Shown here: positions 39,554 to 49,045 of the stretch, in pieces | How positions within the stretch are numbered: the first letter of the stretch is position 1 | Layout of the letters: each line of letters starts with the position of its first letter | Origin: Pseudoscleropodium purum | Lineage: Eukaryota > Streptophyta > Bryopsida > Hypnales > Brachytheciaceae | Reading direction: 5' to 3' | NCBI GenBank assembly: GCA_963969395.1 | Contig: OZ017795.1 | Coordinates: 41,087,063-41,151,062, forward strand | Length of the DNA stretch: 64,000 nt | The notes under the pieces: generated by a model | What the model saw: only the letters and a program-made list of their open reading frames with translations | What the model was told of the DNA's origin: nothing | The model's database searches: none | Position numbers and translations under genes: made by a program

Positions 39554-41047
39554 ATGACGAAGGGGAAGAAGAAGGTTGCGAAGCTTAAACATGGAGAGGG
39601 ACCATCAAACTTGGAGGTAGCTCGCCAAAGTCTTTCGGAAGAATGCAAGAAATTCATGATCGAGCGCATCGTTCAATTTTATGAATCGGAAACAACATTG
39701 TCTTTAAACAATAAGTACATCAGATATCAAGAGGAGTACGTGTCTAAATTCAAGGTAAACATGACACAGATGTTGTTGGATGCATTGAATGTGGCGAAGT
39801 GGCATGACGAAATGCATAAAACGTACTTCACCAAATGTTTGGAGAACAAGGTTCATGACACTTTGTGGAATTCCAAAGTCATTTTGGTTAAATATGGCAA
39901 GGAATATCGACCCAATGACGCCCAGTTTAAAGAAGTGATTCTGAAAGCGGACTTATTTAGGGGGCGATGTGCTCCATTCGCCAAAACGCACAATCGAGTT
40001 GGTTCAATTGGTTGGTGGAAAAGCAATGATGGAGTTGCTGAAGCGGAAAGGAACAAACGGCACCTCATAGTACTTCCAGATACAGCACGCGTAATTGCTG
40101 TTGATGATAGAACGATGAGAGGTGAATATGCAACGATTCGAAAGGTTCGTATTGAAGGATGTCCAGGAATACTTCCTCATTGGGAGTTTGCGGCAAAGAA
40201 ATCCATTCACCACCAAACTCGACCCGATCTTGCAAAGTTAAAACATCAAAACGAATCAATGGCTGTTCGAATTCCACACACGGGTGTGATACGGTTTGCT
40301 GCGGTGCACGGAACGACGTGTGAAGGTTATGCGTATTGGTGGAATGGTGGAACTCTTCGACAAATGTTGAATATGGATAAGGACTTTCCAGACAACATTC
40401 AAATCCGTTTGATGTATACGAATCCAACCGAAGAAGAGGTTGTAAAAGCTTACCATTTAGGACGATATCGGAAGAAGCGCACGGAGTTGACATGGGCGTT
40501 TATGCATATAATGTATGCAATGCATCTTGCTGGACATTTGCACAATGATCTTTCTCCGGACAACATCTTGTTGCATTTTCCAGAGGATGAGTCACGTGTG
40601 TACATTGGGGTTTGCGATTGGGGCATGACCACCTTAGCTTCTCAGCCAATGAAGTCTTTGTACACATTTACATCAACAGATGAGATGAAACAAACTTTGC
40701 AGAGGAGATGGTGGGTGGATCCACGTATTGCATATTTGCATAAAGCAGGTGTAGATGTGGAAGTCATTTCGATGTATTCACGTAAGTCAGAAGATTATGC
40801 CATTCGAAAAATTGCTCGGCAGATGAATGGAAACAACATGTCAGAGGCGTATTTCAACGTGCTACTTAAAACATCTAGTGCGACACAATTTGCCTTTCAT
40901 GACTTTGCAAAAGTGTTTTATGCTTACTTGAAGCACATTTCTTCGAAGACTGACGATGAAAATACTAGTTTGGCCCATGTGGTTACGCGATTTTCTAATA
41001 CATATCGTTGGCCGATGCCAGATGAACATTTCCGCCATTTATATTAG
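39554..41047 (+). CDS. Protein-kinase-like protein of the nested element, copy 1
   Basis: An uninterrupted 497-residue frame from ATG 39554 to TAG 41047. The C-terminal half is kinase-like. It has an AAKKS lysine segment near residue 215, a catalytic loop HNDLSPDNILLH near residue 335 (HRDLKPxN in ordinary kinases) and a CDWGM metal-binding motif near residue 355 (DFG). This keeps the catalytic Asp, Asn and Asp. The N-terminal ~170 residues are alpha-helical-looking and unrecognised. An active phosphotransferase is plausible (inference). The translation is the same as that of the inverted copy (59767-61260), so the frame is either recent or maintained. I recognise no host orthologue. It may be cargo or part of the mobility machinery. 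Confidence 0.85.
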   Translation: MTKGKKKVAKLKHGEGPSNLEVARQSLSEECKKFMIERIVQFYESETTLSLNNKYIRYQEEYVSKFKVNMTQMLLDALNVAKWHDEMHKTYFTKCLENKVHDTLWNSKVILVKYGKEYRPNDAQFKEVILKADLFRGRCAPFAKTHNRVGSIGWWKSNDGVAEAERNKRHLIVLPDTARVIAVDDRTMRGEYATIRKVRIEGCPGILPHWEFAAKKSIHHQTRPDLAKLKHQNESMAVRIPHTGVIRFAAVHGTTCEGYAYWWNGGTLRQMLNMDKDFPDNIQIRLMYTNPTEEEVVKAYHLGRYRKKRTELTWAFMHIMYAMHLAGHLHNDLSPDNILLHFPEDESRVYIGVCDWGMTTLASQPMKSLYTFTSTDEMKQTLQRRWWVDPRIAYLHKAGVDVEVISMYSRKSEDYAIRKIARQMNGNNMSEAYFNVLLKTSSATQFAFHDFAKVFYAYLKHISSKTDDENTSLAHVVTRFSNTYRWPMPDEHFRHLY

Positions 41048-41454
41048 ATTGGTAGTGCAGAAGTAGTAATTGAATACTTGAATAGGTTATATAGGCATTA
41101 AAAATTAGTTTAGAAATATAGAGTTGGAATGAAAAAAATTATATGTGCAATTAGCCAAATGTGCACAATGTATGGTATTCTACATTAAATTGAATACATT
41201 TTGCCCATATTGATTATGTTTGTATTTGTGTTGATCTCAATTTTTTAAATAGTATATATATATATTTGAAGTCACAAACTTTTTTAGTTTGCCTTTTGAA
41301 AATGAATTGGAATTTTTTCATAGTTTCAAGACTATTATGGACTCATGGTCAAACTTTATAATCTTTCAACTTATAAGAGACATTGTTTTAATGACAAATT
41401 GCGAACCATTGCACTTCATTTAACGTTTAATTGTTTAAAGATTAAGGGAGTGAC
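41048..41454. other. 3' flank of the kinase gene
   Basis: AT-rich, no gene. A short AT microsatellite lies near 41255-41268. Duplicated in inverted orientation at about 59380-59766. Confidence 0.55.
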
Positions 41455-41631
41455 CGCGGGGCAGTTTGGGTAGGGCGGTCGAGGGAAATAGGGCCGTCAA
41501 AGCGGACGGGGTGGACGGATGGGGTGATAGGCGGACGGGGCGGTTCCGGCAGACGCTACGTCCGCGGGGACCGCGAATGTCAGCGGACGCTGCGGACACA
41601 GCGTCCGCGTCCGGACGTCGTGTCAACCCTG
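41455..41631. repeat. GC-rich right end of the kinase element
   Basis: gcggacg-rich sequence runs to the terminal GTCAACCCTG. The corresponding end of copy 2 (59203 inwards) differs from it by scattered changes that are mostly C/T or G/A transitions, several at CpG. Confidence 0.7.
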
Positions 41632-44441
41632 GTCCACTGGTATATCATTGGTAGGCAACACATAGTGATGGCCTGTCGAGAATTGGCCGAGCAATATCCG
41701 GACGGCACTGAAGCCAAAACCGACCTCTTGGAGTTCGAGGTCATTCCAGTATTCAGTAGAGACCCAGACACACTCGTCAGAGTCTCCAATGCCCTCAATC
41801 TCAACATCGCGGAGAAAGTGGCAAAGGAGACCTTTAGATCCTGCGCAGAGATGGGAAGACCGGCGTGGGTGAAGGCGGGGTGCCCAGAGCCGCATCGTGG
41901 AGGTGGAAAGCCATCAGCAGCATTTGAGGTAATTCCCACGCACCTTTATTTTTTTCTCCCTTTTGATTAATATATTATGTATCGGCTGGCAACCGATACC
42001 ATTCTCGCATGTTCTAAACATTGCGGTGGAACTCCTCTAGGCTGTGAAGCTGAAGGTGATGGTGCACTTCGTGGATGAGAAGATGTCCTCCAAGTTGCCC
42101 CTCATCTTCATCAAGGAGACCACCTGGGTGCTATGGACGGAGGTCTTCGATGCGTGGGAGAACGGGGAGCTTATTGGAGATGATGGGACTGTGCCGAATC
42201 TCCTCGTTAATCGGAAGCCGCTCACTCACATCACCAAAACGGATCTCACGCCAACGCTGGGGCTTCGGGATTCGGATCTGTGCGAGCTAGGGTGGGAGAT
42301 CGTTGCACTTTGCGTGAGCATCAAGAACACCGCGAAGGCCAAGTCCTCAGGGAAGATCACTCTCTTCGACTGGTGCAAGGACAAAAAGCTGGACAGGATC
42401 GTCATGAACGAGATCATATCGACCAGGAAGAAGCATCCTCTTCCCTGCAAGGACCAGAATTGGACACCACATACTGACGAGGATTGGATGGAGCTTGCTG
42501 AAAAGGAGGGGTACTCAGCAACCGTAGTCCGAAACGTCTGGAAGGACATGATGAAGTTCACGGACGCCAACAACTGGTTGAAGGGGCGAGTGAACCTTAT
42601 GAATCCAACGACGGACAAGTCGACGGATGGCAAGGCGCCGGGGGTCTTCTTCACGACGTTGGCAAACTACGCCAAAGTTGAAATGCCTCCGACGCTTGGG
42701 AAGTCCGCCGAACTGAAATACGAATGCTATGTCGGAGAGAGTATTTTTGAGGTGGTCGACTTCGTCCGTCAATCGAAGGGGAATATGGCGCTGGAACCCG
42801 AGGACAAAAAATTCATTGTCCTCTTTGGGTATACAGATATGGGGGAACCGGTTCTAGTGAACAAGAACGATCTGCTCGATCTAGCACTGGCCGTTGAAAT
42901 CCTTGAGGTGGACGGTCCGAATATCGAAGAGACCGAAGCGTACATCCCCCTGCCAATGCTCCTCATCGGGAACTCGCGTTTCCGAGATTCTGTCACGACG
43001 ACCTCGTACTCGTACTCGTCCTCCTGGTACTACCATTCGGTGTACTATCAGCCATCTCCCCGTGGAGGCTTTCAGAAGGCGGAGATTGAATCCATGCCTT
43101 TGGTCACTCTGTCCTTGACCTTCCCGAAGCCCGAGGATAGGTCCAGTATTTTTCCGGTCTAATGGTCTTCAAGCGCTTCACTGGGATCAACAAGGCGCCC
43201 GACTGGTTCAATGTCGACGTTGAGGGCGAGGTCGACTGGAATGGCGGGATGTGTGGGGTTGGTCATGGACTTCTAGAGAAACTGATGATGCCGACCCTAA
43301 AATCCAAGGATGCCACCGTCATCAACATCTGGGGGGGTGGGAACATCACGCAGATCGCTCTGGTAAGTTTTCTTATCCCTTCCTCACATTTGCATTGTTC
43401 AGAGGAAGTGAAATCCTGTCAGCTGGTAGCCGATACAACATGTTACTCACTTGTACTCCATGGGTTCGCAGAGGAATGGGCGGGCCGTCATGGAGTTCGT
43501 TCGGGAGGAGGACGGATTGCAAAAAGCCACGGAACGTGTGAGGGGAATGAACCTCGTCTCCTCGGCTTCCTTGGGACCTTCTTCGGGGACGCCTGCGCTG
43601 ACAGACCAAGGGGGCGCAAGTGGACCGGGGCAAGTGTCGCCTACGGCATCACATCAACAACCATGGCCGATCGCGACCGTCAATCTGACGGAGACTCCGG
43701 GTGGCGCTGCTCAATCTCAATGGCCGTAGGGTCAGTCTCAGGAGCGACCAGCACTTCAAACGTTTCAAATTGACTCAGACAGTGATGGCCCCCCAGAAGA
43801 GACACTCATTCGAAGGCAGCGGCAACGACGTCCTTCATCTCCGCGGCGTTCTCTCAATCTCCCCCCGTCTCCAAATTCGGAGCCGCACAGGATGCTCCGA
43901 CTGGAAAATTCATCGGTCGCAATGGTCGTGGACTTGCACGTTTAGCCACCGTCAGAGGAGATTCGCAGGATTCCACAGGCTCCAGTGGTCAGTCCTGCGA
44001 CAGAGCCTCAAGTGGGAGTCACTGCAATTGGCCGCCCGGCTACTGCAGCTGACATTAGTATCGGCTGCCAGCCGACAACCATGGTGGTTTCCCCGCCTGA
44101 ACCACGACGGGGAAGAAGCAAGGGGGCCACGCTCGAAAAGGAGTCGGAGTCGGCGGACTCGTGGAGGTCAATTCGGGTTCAGCAAAAGCGGAAACGACCG
44201 AGTGACGAGGAAGACGGTGGCGCGGCAGTGCGGGAATAGGACTTTCCAAATGAAGCGATGTCTCCCGCTCGATCTCAGAGGCGGGCTCAGACTAGAGGTT
44301 CGTAGGCGATAGACATGCTCCGCGATGTTTGTAGAGTATCTAAAATAGCTCATGTATACGTAGCACTGCCTGGCTCAGACTTGTGCGTAGACTTGTTAGT
44401 AGGAGCCTTCATCTCGGCAGACTAGAGTATTTATGGACTGT
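41632..44441 (+). pseudogene. 3' continuation of the interrupted multi-exon gene (unrecognised)
   Basis: Coding resumes right after the nested element, with HIVMACRELAEQYPDGTEAK. The intron 41929-42040 (GT-AG, contains a palindrome) joins SAAFE to AVKLKVMVHF, opening a 370-residue stretch. At 43160-43163 its TAA overlaps an ATG in the next frame (TAATG). The following piece has an intron 43363-43471, again with a palindrome, joining ITQIAL to RNGRAVMEF. The frame then continues through TAG at 43727, 43943, 44237, 44303 and 44423 (contexts WP-GQSQERP, LHV-PPSEE, AVRE-DFPNEA). The tail is basic (QQKRKRPSDEED). I do not recognise the domains. It is disrupted by the insertion and probably non-functional in this copy. 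Confidence 0.6.
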
Positions 44442-45401
44442 GTCGGCTGCCAGCCGATACAGTGCACGAATGTTTTGTCATGTACCTAAGTTCATTGCAT
44501 CTCATGTTCTATGTATTTCATTTTGCAATGCAGATGATGACTCCAAAACTTCTAAGAAATTCCCCGCCACCGCGTTTTAAGGTGGGCAGGAGTGTGACAA
44601 ACCAGCTCTAGAAGAAAGGGCAGGGAACACGTCTAGTGTTGGCCCGTCTCAGGTAGCGACTCCGAAGTTGTTTCTTTTCCTTGAGGTTCAGGGAACTCTG
44701 CTCTTCTATGAGCCCCTCATTTTAAAAGGGAAAAGTATGCATCAAGGTCGCAAGTAAGAGCTCGACCAGGTCTTCAGGAGTTCATCAAGTTCTGTAAGGG
44801 TCAGGACATTCAGATCGTTTATTGGTCGCATTTACCCAAGCAGACTCTTGAGCAGCGTCTTCATAACCTGAAATGGAAGGCGCCGGATATCGGAGATGAT
44901 TACCTGGCTTTTGGACAGGAGTACTGTAACGAGAGTGCTTATCGAGACCCTCAGAATCCCACACGACCAATTTTTCTGAAGCGTCTCGCAAGGATTCTCG
45001 GGTCATCCTCCTTGTACGATAATGGGGCCACGATCAACAACTCATTGATCGTGGATCACGAGCCCTGTCGGAACGTTTTGAATTTGCCATATAGTGCGAT
45101 TCATCCACCCCCGGTTACTATATATTCGGAGAATTCGCTGAAGGGTAGAAAACTGCCTTATCTCCAAGCGACGCTCATCCCGTTCATTGAACGGTTTTTG
45201 TCTTCGGGACTCACGGTCCCAGAGTTCTGTCAAAAGAACTCTTCAATTGGGATTGCACGTTGTATGCCGGGCTCTCTTCTTCATAATCAGTTCGTCAATG
45301 TGACACCGCCATATCAAAAGGGATTCGAGGTGCCATATTCACTGGAGGAGCTGCAGGCCATGGAAATTCCTAGCCCACGGGACCTAATGGAAGAGGCGTA
45401 G
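44442..45401 (+). pseudogene. FCP1/NLI-phosphatase-like domain protein 1
   Basis: After a probable intron 44442-44533 (starts inside a palindrome copy, ends gcaatgcag) the frame reads DDDSKTSKKFPATAF. It crosses TAA 44578-44580 and continues to LFLFLEVQGTLLFYEPL. A 1-nt frame change occurs near 44750. Then come RARPGLQEFIKFC, IQIVYWSHLPKQTL, FGQEYC and NSLIVDHEPCRN. The order of hydrophobic strand, RPGL, V-YWS and L-VDHEP follows FCP1-homology (HAD phosphatase) domains of plant NLI-interacting-factor proteins. The first motif, normally DxDxT/DxNG, is EVQGT here, so the nucleophile Asp is lost and activity is doubtful. The gene may be joined to the preceding one. Ends at TAG 45399-45401. Confidence 0.6.
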
Positions 45402-45852
45402 TGTATCGGCTGCCAGCCGACACATATTTTTGTAGATTGTATATATTCTCTATAGATAAAGGAGGACGTCTAGAGACTACATCTTTTGTATACATTATTT
45501 TCTTTTGTATTGATTAAACAATTTTTTTGTAATGAAGGCATTTCAGTCCGATTTTTCCTAAAGCTTGTGCATGGGACACTCACTCTCAAAGCATTCAAAT
45601 GTTTCCTTTGAGAGTTTCAGCATTAGGTCTTGGTCATTCTAATCAAGTGATTGCAATAATGTAGGTGCAGGCATTCACTCATCTGTGCACAATCTATCTG
45701 GCACCTTTTGTTTGTTTCTCAATATGAATTATTGGCTACTGTCTTGTGTCAGGCCGCAGTATCGGCTGGCAGCCGATATCAACTGGCTTGTCTTCTTTTA
45801 GTGGATGTTGATGTTGTATAATCTTGTAGCTACTAATTCATGTTCTGTTCAG
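45402..45852. other. Spacer or intron with two palindromes
   Basis: AT-rich, with palindrome copies at 45403 and 45760. It ends with a good splice acceptor (tgttctgttcag) before the next coding segment, so it may be an intron. Its donor is unclear. Confidence 0.5.
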
Positions 45853-46504
45853 GAGTCTAACGTGGGCCATCCACAGTCGTTCAAGAAATGTGTGGTTCTA
45901 TGCGTCACAGGACTAATTTGTTATCTCGACCCGAATATCGAGGTGAACAAGTCGGACCCGCACAGAAATGTCATTAAAAGGCCAGGGCTAGTTGCAATGT
46001 TCATGACACTGTTTGAAAAGTTCCACGTAGGAATTTGGTCTAGAATGCCAATAGTTGATCTTAGGCCTCTGCTTGCGCACTTGCTTCCAAAACATGTCAG
46101 AGACAACCGAGCGTTCGTTTATGGCAGAGAGTATTGTGTAGATAGCTAGAATTTCCCCGTGGTGCTACAAAATGCTCTCAATACTTCACACTAAGAGACC
46201 ATCCAGGATGACATGCTTCACGGACCAAGTGCTCATGGTCGATGTGTGCCCACTTTCGCTCAGGAGGACGCCGGATCCGGCGTGCTATATTCTGCTACCA
46301 TTTACGGGGGATCTCAATTTCCCGAATATTAGTAGAGTTATTCCGAACATTTCAACGGATATTATTTCATTCATTTATCCCATGCACGAGCATGAGTCAG
46401 TCTCGGAATACATGAAAGGCGCAATCAGACCGGGACAATTACACTATGAGGTTGCATAGTCAATCAAGTACGGGAAGCCAAACTGGAATGGGATATTCTG
46501 GTGA
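45853..46504 (+). pseudogene. FCP1/NLI-phosphatase-like domain protein 2
   Basis: The frame begins ESNVGHPQSFKKCVVLCVTGL and continues with VIKRPGLVAMFM, FHVGIWSRMP and REYCVDS. A frame change near 46150-46170 is followed by FTDQVLMVDVCPLS, VIPNISTDII and SEYMKGAIRPG. These match, in order, the FCP1-homology domain of plant NLI-interacting-factor phosphatases (strand 1, KRPGL, VGIWSS, LM-DD-PL). The nucleophile motif is VLCVTGL, again lacking the catalytic Asp. The last segment crosses TAG 46457-46459 (HYEVA-SIKYGKPNW) and ends at TGA 46502-46504. It is a tandem relative of the preceding FCP1-like gene, both inside the 22-kb element. Confidence 0.6.
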
Positions 46505-47101
46505 TTTGCCCTACATGGTGTCGGCCGCCAGCAGATACCCTTGCAGAGTGGAATCGGGGGGGGCTTGAATACCTTCCAATCTCGTCCCCTTTACCTTATT
46601 CACAAATTTGAACTGCTTTATTGTCAACGCCAATCTTATCGAATCGACTGCCTCTTCACTTCAAGACCTGTTCTCTGGAGTTTTCTGGGGGGGATATCGG
46701 CTGCCAGCTGATACGAGCAATTCAGTTCATTGGATCGGATGGACTCAGGGTTTAGGGTTTAAGGAGGAGCATTCGTTGCTCTTCATCTTATAGATGGCTG
46801 CCATAGTCGATTTTCATAGTTTACGTAGTGCAAACACTTTCATAGATCTAGGTGCTTTAGAGAATGATGTTAGGAATCGGTTGGCAGTAACAGGCGCCAG
46901 CCGATACTTTGTTCCAAATTTGGACACAACATAGGAGCTTATGAAATTATTGATTTAACTACTAATTGTAGGCTTTGAACTCTATCATTGGTCGTGTGTT
47001 GTGGTACTTTGGTTTGTTTAGTGGTTGCGTCCATTTTTGTTCATTGCTTATGACACACAAATCTATGCATTCGACTATATCGGCTGACAGCTGATTTATT
47101 T
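46505..47101. other. Non-coding right end of the 22-kb element
   Basis: No gene supported. Four palindrome copies (46519, 46694, 46875, 47078). The copy at 46875 is split by an ~8-11 bp insertion between its halves. Confidence 0.55.
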
Positions 47102-47133
47102 CTGGACTATGGATTTGTCCATAATTAGTTAAA
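47102..47133 (-). repeat. Right terminal inverted repeat of the 22-kb element
   Basis: Read inverted from 47133 this gives TTTAACTAATTATGGACAA and then ATCCATAGTCCAG, matching the left end. A palindrome copy (47078-47096) sits immediately inside it. Confidence 0.8.
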
Positions 47134-49045
47134 TAGCAGTTTAGAACTAAAATAGAACCCTTGAGAAGTTAGGTTCCATATTGGTCCTCTAATGTAACCT
47201 ATATGCATCCAAGGTCAAATGAGGTCGTTAGCCATATTGTAGTGCCACAAACTCTATGAATACACTAAGAGTCCAAGTGCACGACGATTATATGCATATA
47301 ATATATAGAAATTCAGCAATTGAAAATCTAATACAAACATAAAGATTCTATGCCCCTACTTCTGGGAGTGTAGTTGGGTGTTGTATTCCTAGCGTTGTTG
47401 ATCCATAAAGTCTACGCCTTGCATTCCCGCTTGGTACTGCAAAAGAATTGAAGTCGTAAAAAAGTCTACTTGCTCATGCTCCACCTACTGTCCTGTATAA
47501 GAGTCTTCACCAATGGGATTACATGCTATGAACAAGAGGAATATTGGTTTAGCATCCATCCAATAGATGGAAGCTATATGGCGATTGTGATGCATTTTAA
47601 GTACAAGGTGGCCTCATTCAAGCAGTTGAATTTTAAGGAACCGTGCCAAACTTGATGAAAAACCCTTCTTGTCTTTTGACATGTCTCAATGGTCTAGAAT
47701 CCTCGCTTCAATAGCTCTATAAAGAGCGAGAATATCGTGACGAGAAAAAGTTATCAGTAATGATAATGTACCCTTGCCTTTCTAGCTTTATAATTGCTAT
47801 AAAAACAACGCCTTCACCAATTGAGTTACCCTCCATTTGTGTGTCATCGGCTCCCATGTAGTGTAGAGATTTTTAATATATTATATATATTATTCAAAAA
47901 TGTGTTCATGCTACATTATATAGATCTAAGAAATGACTCTTACGATTAGTCACATCTCTTAGCAAAAGGGTGTTGTATATGTATGCTATATTGTATATTA
48001 TGGATAGTATATTATATTGATATGGTATAAGTATCCAACACTCCTACTAGTACACTAGTCCAGTCAAACTAGTTGTTTTAATTTTCTTCATCCATCTATT
48101 GGACTCGGTAACATTTATCCACTTTTAGGTTTTTGCACAAGCTTAGGTTTTGCTTGTTGTGTCGTTGTTTGCTGTGATGTATATGATGTTTGTGTGTAGC
48201 GCTTGTGTACTAGTGAGTGTCTGCAATAACTTGAACTTTGTCTAGTAATGGCTTGTTGATGATCTGGTGAGCATTGATAGTAACCTTGGGTAGCTCTTGT
48301 GTATTGTGCACGTGTGTTGACAAGTGTTGGTGTTGGTGGCAATTGCAATGGAGTTGTAGCAGCAATGGAGGTTGCTACAACTATGTTAGTCACATTGGTG
48401 ATGACTTGATAGGCTTGTGTACTGATGGTGTATTGGTAAGCTTGCAGCTTTGGTGTGCTCATCTTCTTGGAGGTGATGGACCATTGGTTTGAGTTGTTGT
48501 AGTCTTCAACTCTTCGATAGAGTGAGCTTTGAGGTTTAGGTATGTTGTGAGAACTTGTAGCTTGTAAGTAGCTTGCTCAAGTCCTTTAATATTGTAAATA
48601 AATTGAGTTATTTTTTATTATGTTGAAGTATTTGGCTTAGGGTAATAACAAATGGTTTACTGCAATAATTGTTTGTTGAAGGTGGGGACTTCAACTTGGA
48701 ATATTTTGGAATCTGATGTTGTCCAAGTTGTTGAACACAAATGAAATCAGGTTTGATCCCTTTTCTACTTAAATATTCTCTTATTTGAGATAGAGCCCTG
48801 TTTTTCATTTTGGGTTTAGACTTTAGGTTTTTAGGTCTTTTACTTGCTTCGTATTGAATCTATCTATTGTAAAGTTGATTATATCTTATAATTTCAGATT
48901 TATTGTTTAAAAATTTATCACATTGATGAGTCTTGGATAATTGACACATTTGTTGTCTAATATTTCTCCCATTCCAAGAGGAATCATAGTGAGGAGAGTT
49001 CTGAATAGTTGTAGCAAAATTATCTAAAAATGGTATAAAAATTTA
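47134..49045. other. Right flank of the 22-kb element, mostly unassigned
   Basis: AT-rich sequence with no supported gene. A Q/T-rich minus-strand frame (48115-48462) and a second one (48608-48808) may belong to the decayed retrotransposon to their right, but no domain is recognisable. Confidence 0.4.

Larger units (their letters stand above)
31910..41631. mobile_element. 9.7-kb kinase-bearing DNA element, copy 1 (nested)
   Basis: The left end reads CAGGGTTGAC at 31910, and the inverted right end reads CAGGGTTGAC at 41631. The next ~90 bp at each end share GC-rich gcggacg motifs. It interrupts the plus-strand gene of the 22-kb element and contains none of that element's palindromes, which supports the boundaries. 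Genes: a coiled-coil/RING gene (minus, 35747-32352) and a kinase-like gene (plus, 39554-41047), separated by an AT-rich block. No convincing target-site duplication is visible: the left flank ends agcacggat and the right flank begins gtccactgg. I cannot place it in a known superfamily. Confidence 0.75.
25405..47096. repeat. Dispersed 19-bp palindrome family, consensus TRTCGGCTGSCAGCCGAYA
   Basis: The best copies are perfect or near-perfect palindromes around a single G/C. Approximate starts: 25405, 25770, 25855, 27959, 28047, 29331, 29684, 30102, 30167, 30934, 31099, 31315, 31398, 31454, 31547, 41980, 43417, 44059, 44441, 45403, 45760, 46519, 46694, 46875 (split by an insertion) and 47078. 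There is also a cluster of half copies at 31135-31249. None occurs before 25171, after 47133, or inside the nested element 31910-41631. Most lie in introns, gene-flanking or untranslated sequence; three fall inside long frames (29331, 29684, 44059). They look like repeated protein-binding sites or hairpins belonging to this element; the function is unknown. Confidence 0.9.
25171..47133. mobile_element. ~22-kb DNA transposon with palindrome-studded interior
   Basis: The left end at 25171 reads TTTAACTAATTATGGACAA, and the inverted right end at 47133 reads the same 19 bases. Both continue into similar AAAT(T/C)CATAGTCCA sequence. TA flanks both sides (25169-25170 and 47134-47135), compatible with a TA target duplication. 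Its cargo is a DUF7869-like gene on the minus strand, a divergent multi-exon gene on the plus strand, two FCP1-like genes, and many copies of a 19-bp palindrome found nowhere else in the window. The plus-strand gene is itself interrupted by another element (31910-41631); without that insertion the element would be about 12.2 kb. I cannot assign a known superfamily. The DUF7869-like protein is the best transposase candidate (inference). Confidence 0.75.

Noticed and set aside
31890..41650. An 8-bp hAT-type target duplication at the CAGGG ends.
   Set aside because: Flanks agcacggat and gtccactgg do not match at 8 bp or at any convincing shorter length, so no hAT assignment was made.
25405..47096. 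The regularly recurring palindrome could be a CRISPR array.
   Set aside because: Spacing is irregular (tens to thousands of bases), copies lie in eukaryotic introns and gene flanks, and there are no uniform spacers or cas genes.
48115..48462. A Q/T-rich minus-strand protein.
   Set aside because: Low-complexity composition with no recognisable domain. It could be decayed retrotransposon sequence, but I cannot support it.
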